Assembly (NCBI GenBank): GCA_029007035.1
Contig: JAQXHC010000035.1
Span: 40,062 to 104,061, forward strand
DNA from: Oscillospiraceae bacterium
GTDB taxonomy: Bacteria; Bacillota; Clostridia; Oscillospirales; Ruminococcaceae
DNA: 64,000 nt
Direction: 5' to 3'
Every line of letters starts with the position of its first letter. Positions within the stretch are counted from its first letter, which is position 1. Below the pieces are notes generated by a model that was not told the DNA's origin, did no database searches, and saw nothing but the letters and a program-made list of their open reading frames with translations. The translations under genes were made by a program, and so were the position numbers. Shown one piece after another: positions 63,982 through 64,000 of the stretch.

Positions 63982-64000
63982 AGTTATCAAAACCTTTCAT

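Overview
The window looks like a chromosomal segment of a fibre-degrading, low-to-mid GC Firmicute of the genus Ruminococcus or a close Oscillospiraceae relative. The evidence is two large secreted glycanases with Ruminococcus-type dockerins (GH5 and PL11), a GH26 lipoprotein, a cytoplasmic GH95 enzyme, a class II glycyl-tRNA synthetase, a threonyl-tRNA synthetase T-box, separate secD and secF genes, a Spo0A orthologue, and strong TTGACA-17-TATAAT promoters with AAGGAGG ribosome binding sites throughout. The species cannot be fixed by eye. I saw no rRNA, tRNA, CRISPR array, phage or complete insertion sequence.

Layout. 1-2.2 kb: secDF on the minus strand, with secF cut by the window edge. 2.4-6.7 kb: a zinc-ribbon membrane protein and a catalytically degenerate HAD-like protein, then spo0A and a flavin reductase. 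7-10.4 kb: asnB, a tiny DUF3789 gene paired with a DUF3877 gene, and trmO. 10.4-15.8 kb: an AraC regulator fused to a sugar-binding-protein-like domain and a degenerate GGDEF domain, with a soluble multi-PAS histidine kinase upstream. 16-20.7 kb: tex, a GIY-YIG protein, nfeD, an SPFH protein and a small membrane protein. 20.9-26.9 kb: iscU-iscS-rnhA, then recR-ybaB-dnaX, a TPR membrane protein and the SRP RNA. 27-32.6 kb: convergent dockerin enzymes GH5 and PL11. 32.8-39 kb: yfhO, thrS and a small T-box-linked gene. 39-43 kb: GH95 and GH26. 43.3-47.9 kb: a hydrolase, a membrane-anchored MurF-like ligase, a D-Ala-D-Ala-type ligase and a LysR regulator. 48-51.8 kb: a bifurcating-type Nfn reductase pair, a cysteine-cluster protein and a membrane-bound HTH protein with a zinc ribbon. 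51.8-57.3 kb: surface proteins (an LRR lipoprotein and a six-repeat dockerin-like protein), a stand-alone SecD-P1-like protein, mscL and a zinc-ribbon repeat protein. 57.7-64 kb: polA, rimI, tsaD, a MITE-like fold-back element, a GNAT gene and glyS.

Functional themes. Plant-polymer degradation combines dockerin-borne enzymes, thought to be organised on an external scaffold (GH5 glucanase, PL11 pectin lyase), with a lipid-anchored mannanase and an intracellular exo-enzyme. Envelope biogenesis appears in SecDF, YfhO, MurF/Ddl and MscL. The rest is mostly conserved housekeeping: replication and recombination, Fe-S assembly, t6A tRNA modification and tRNA charging.

The observations I rank highest are: a membrane-anchored paralogue of only the SecD periplasmic head, next to mscL; two dockerins whose internal halves occur in opposite order in neighbouring enzymes; a HAD-like protein lacking its nucleophile; a secreted protein made only of dockerin-like calcium loops; and a 156-bp fold-back element with terminal inverted repeats and a 5-bp flanking direct repeat.
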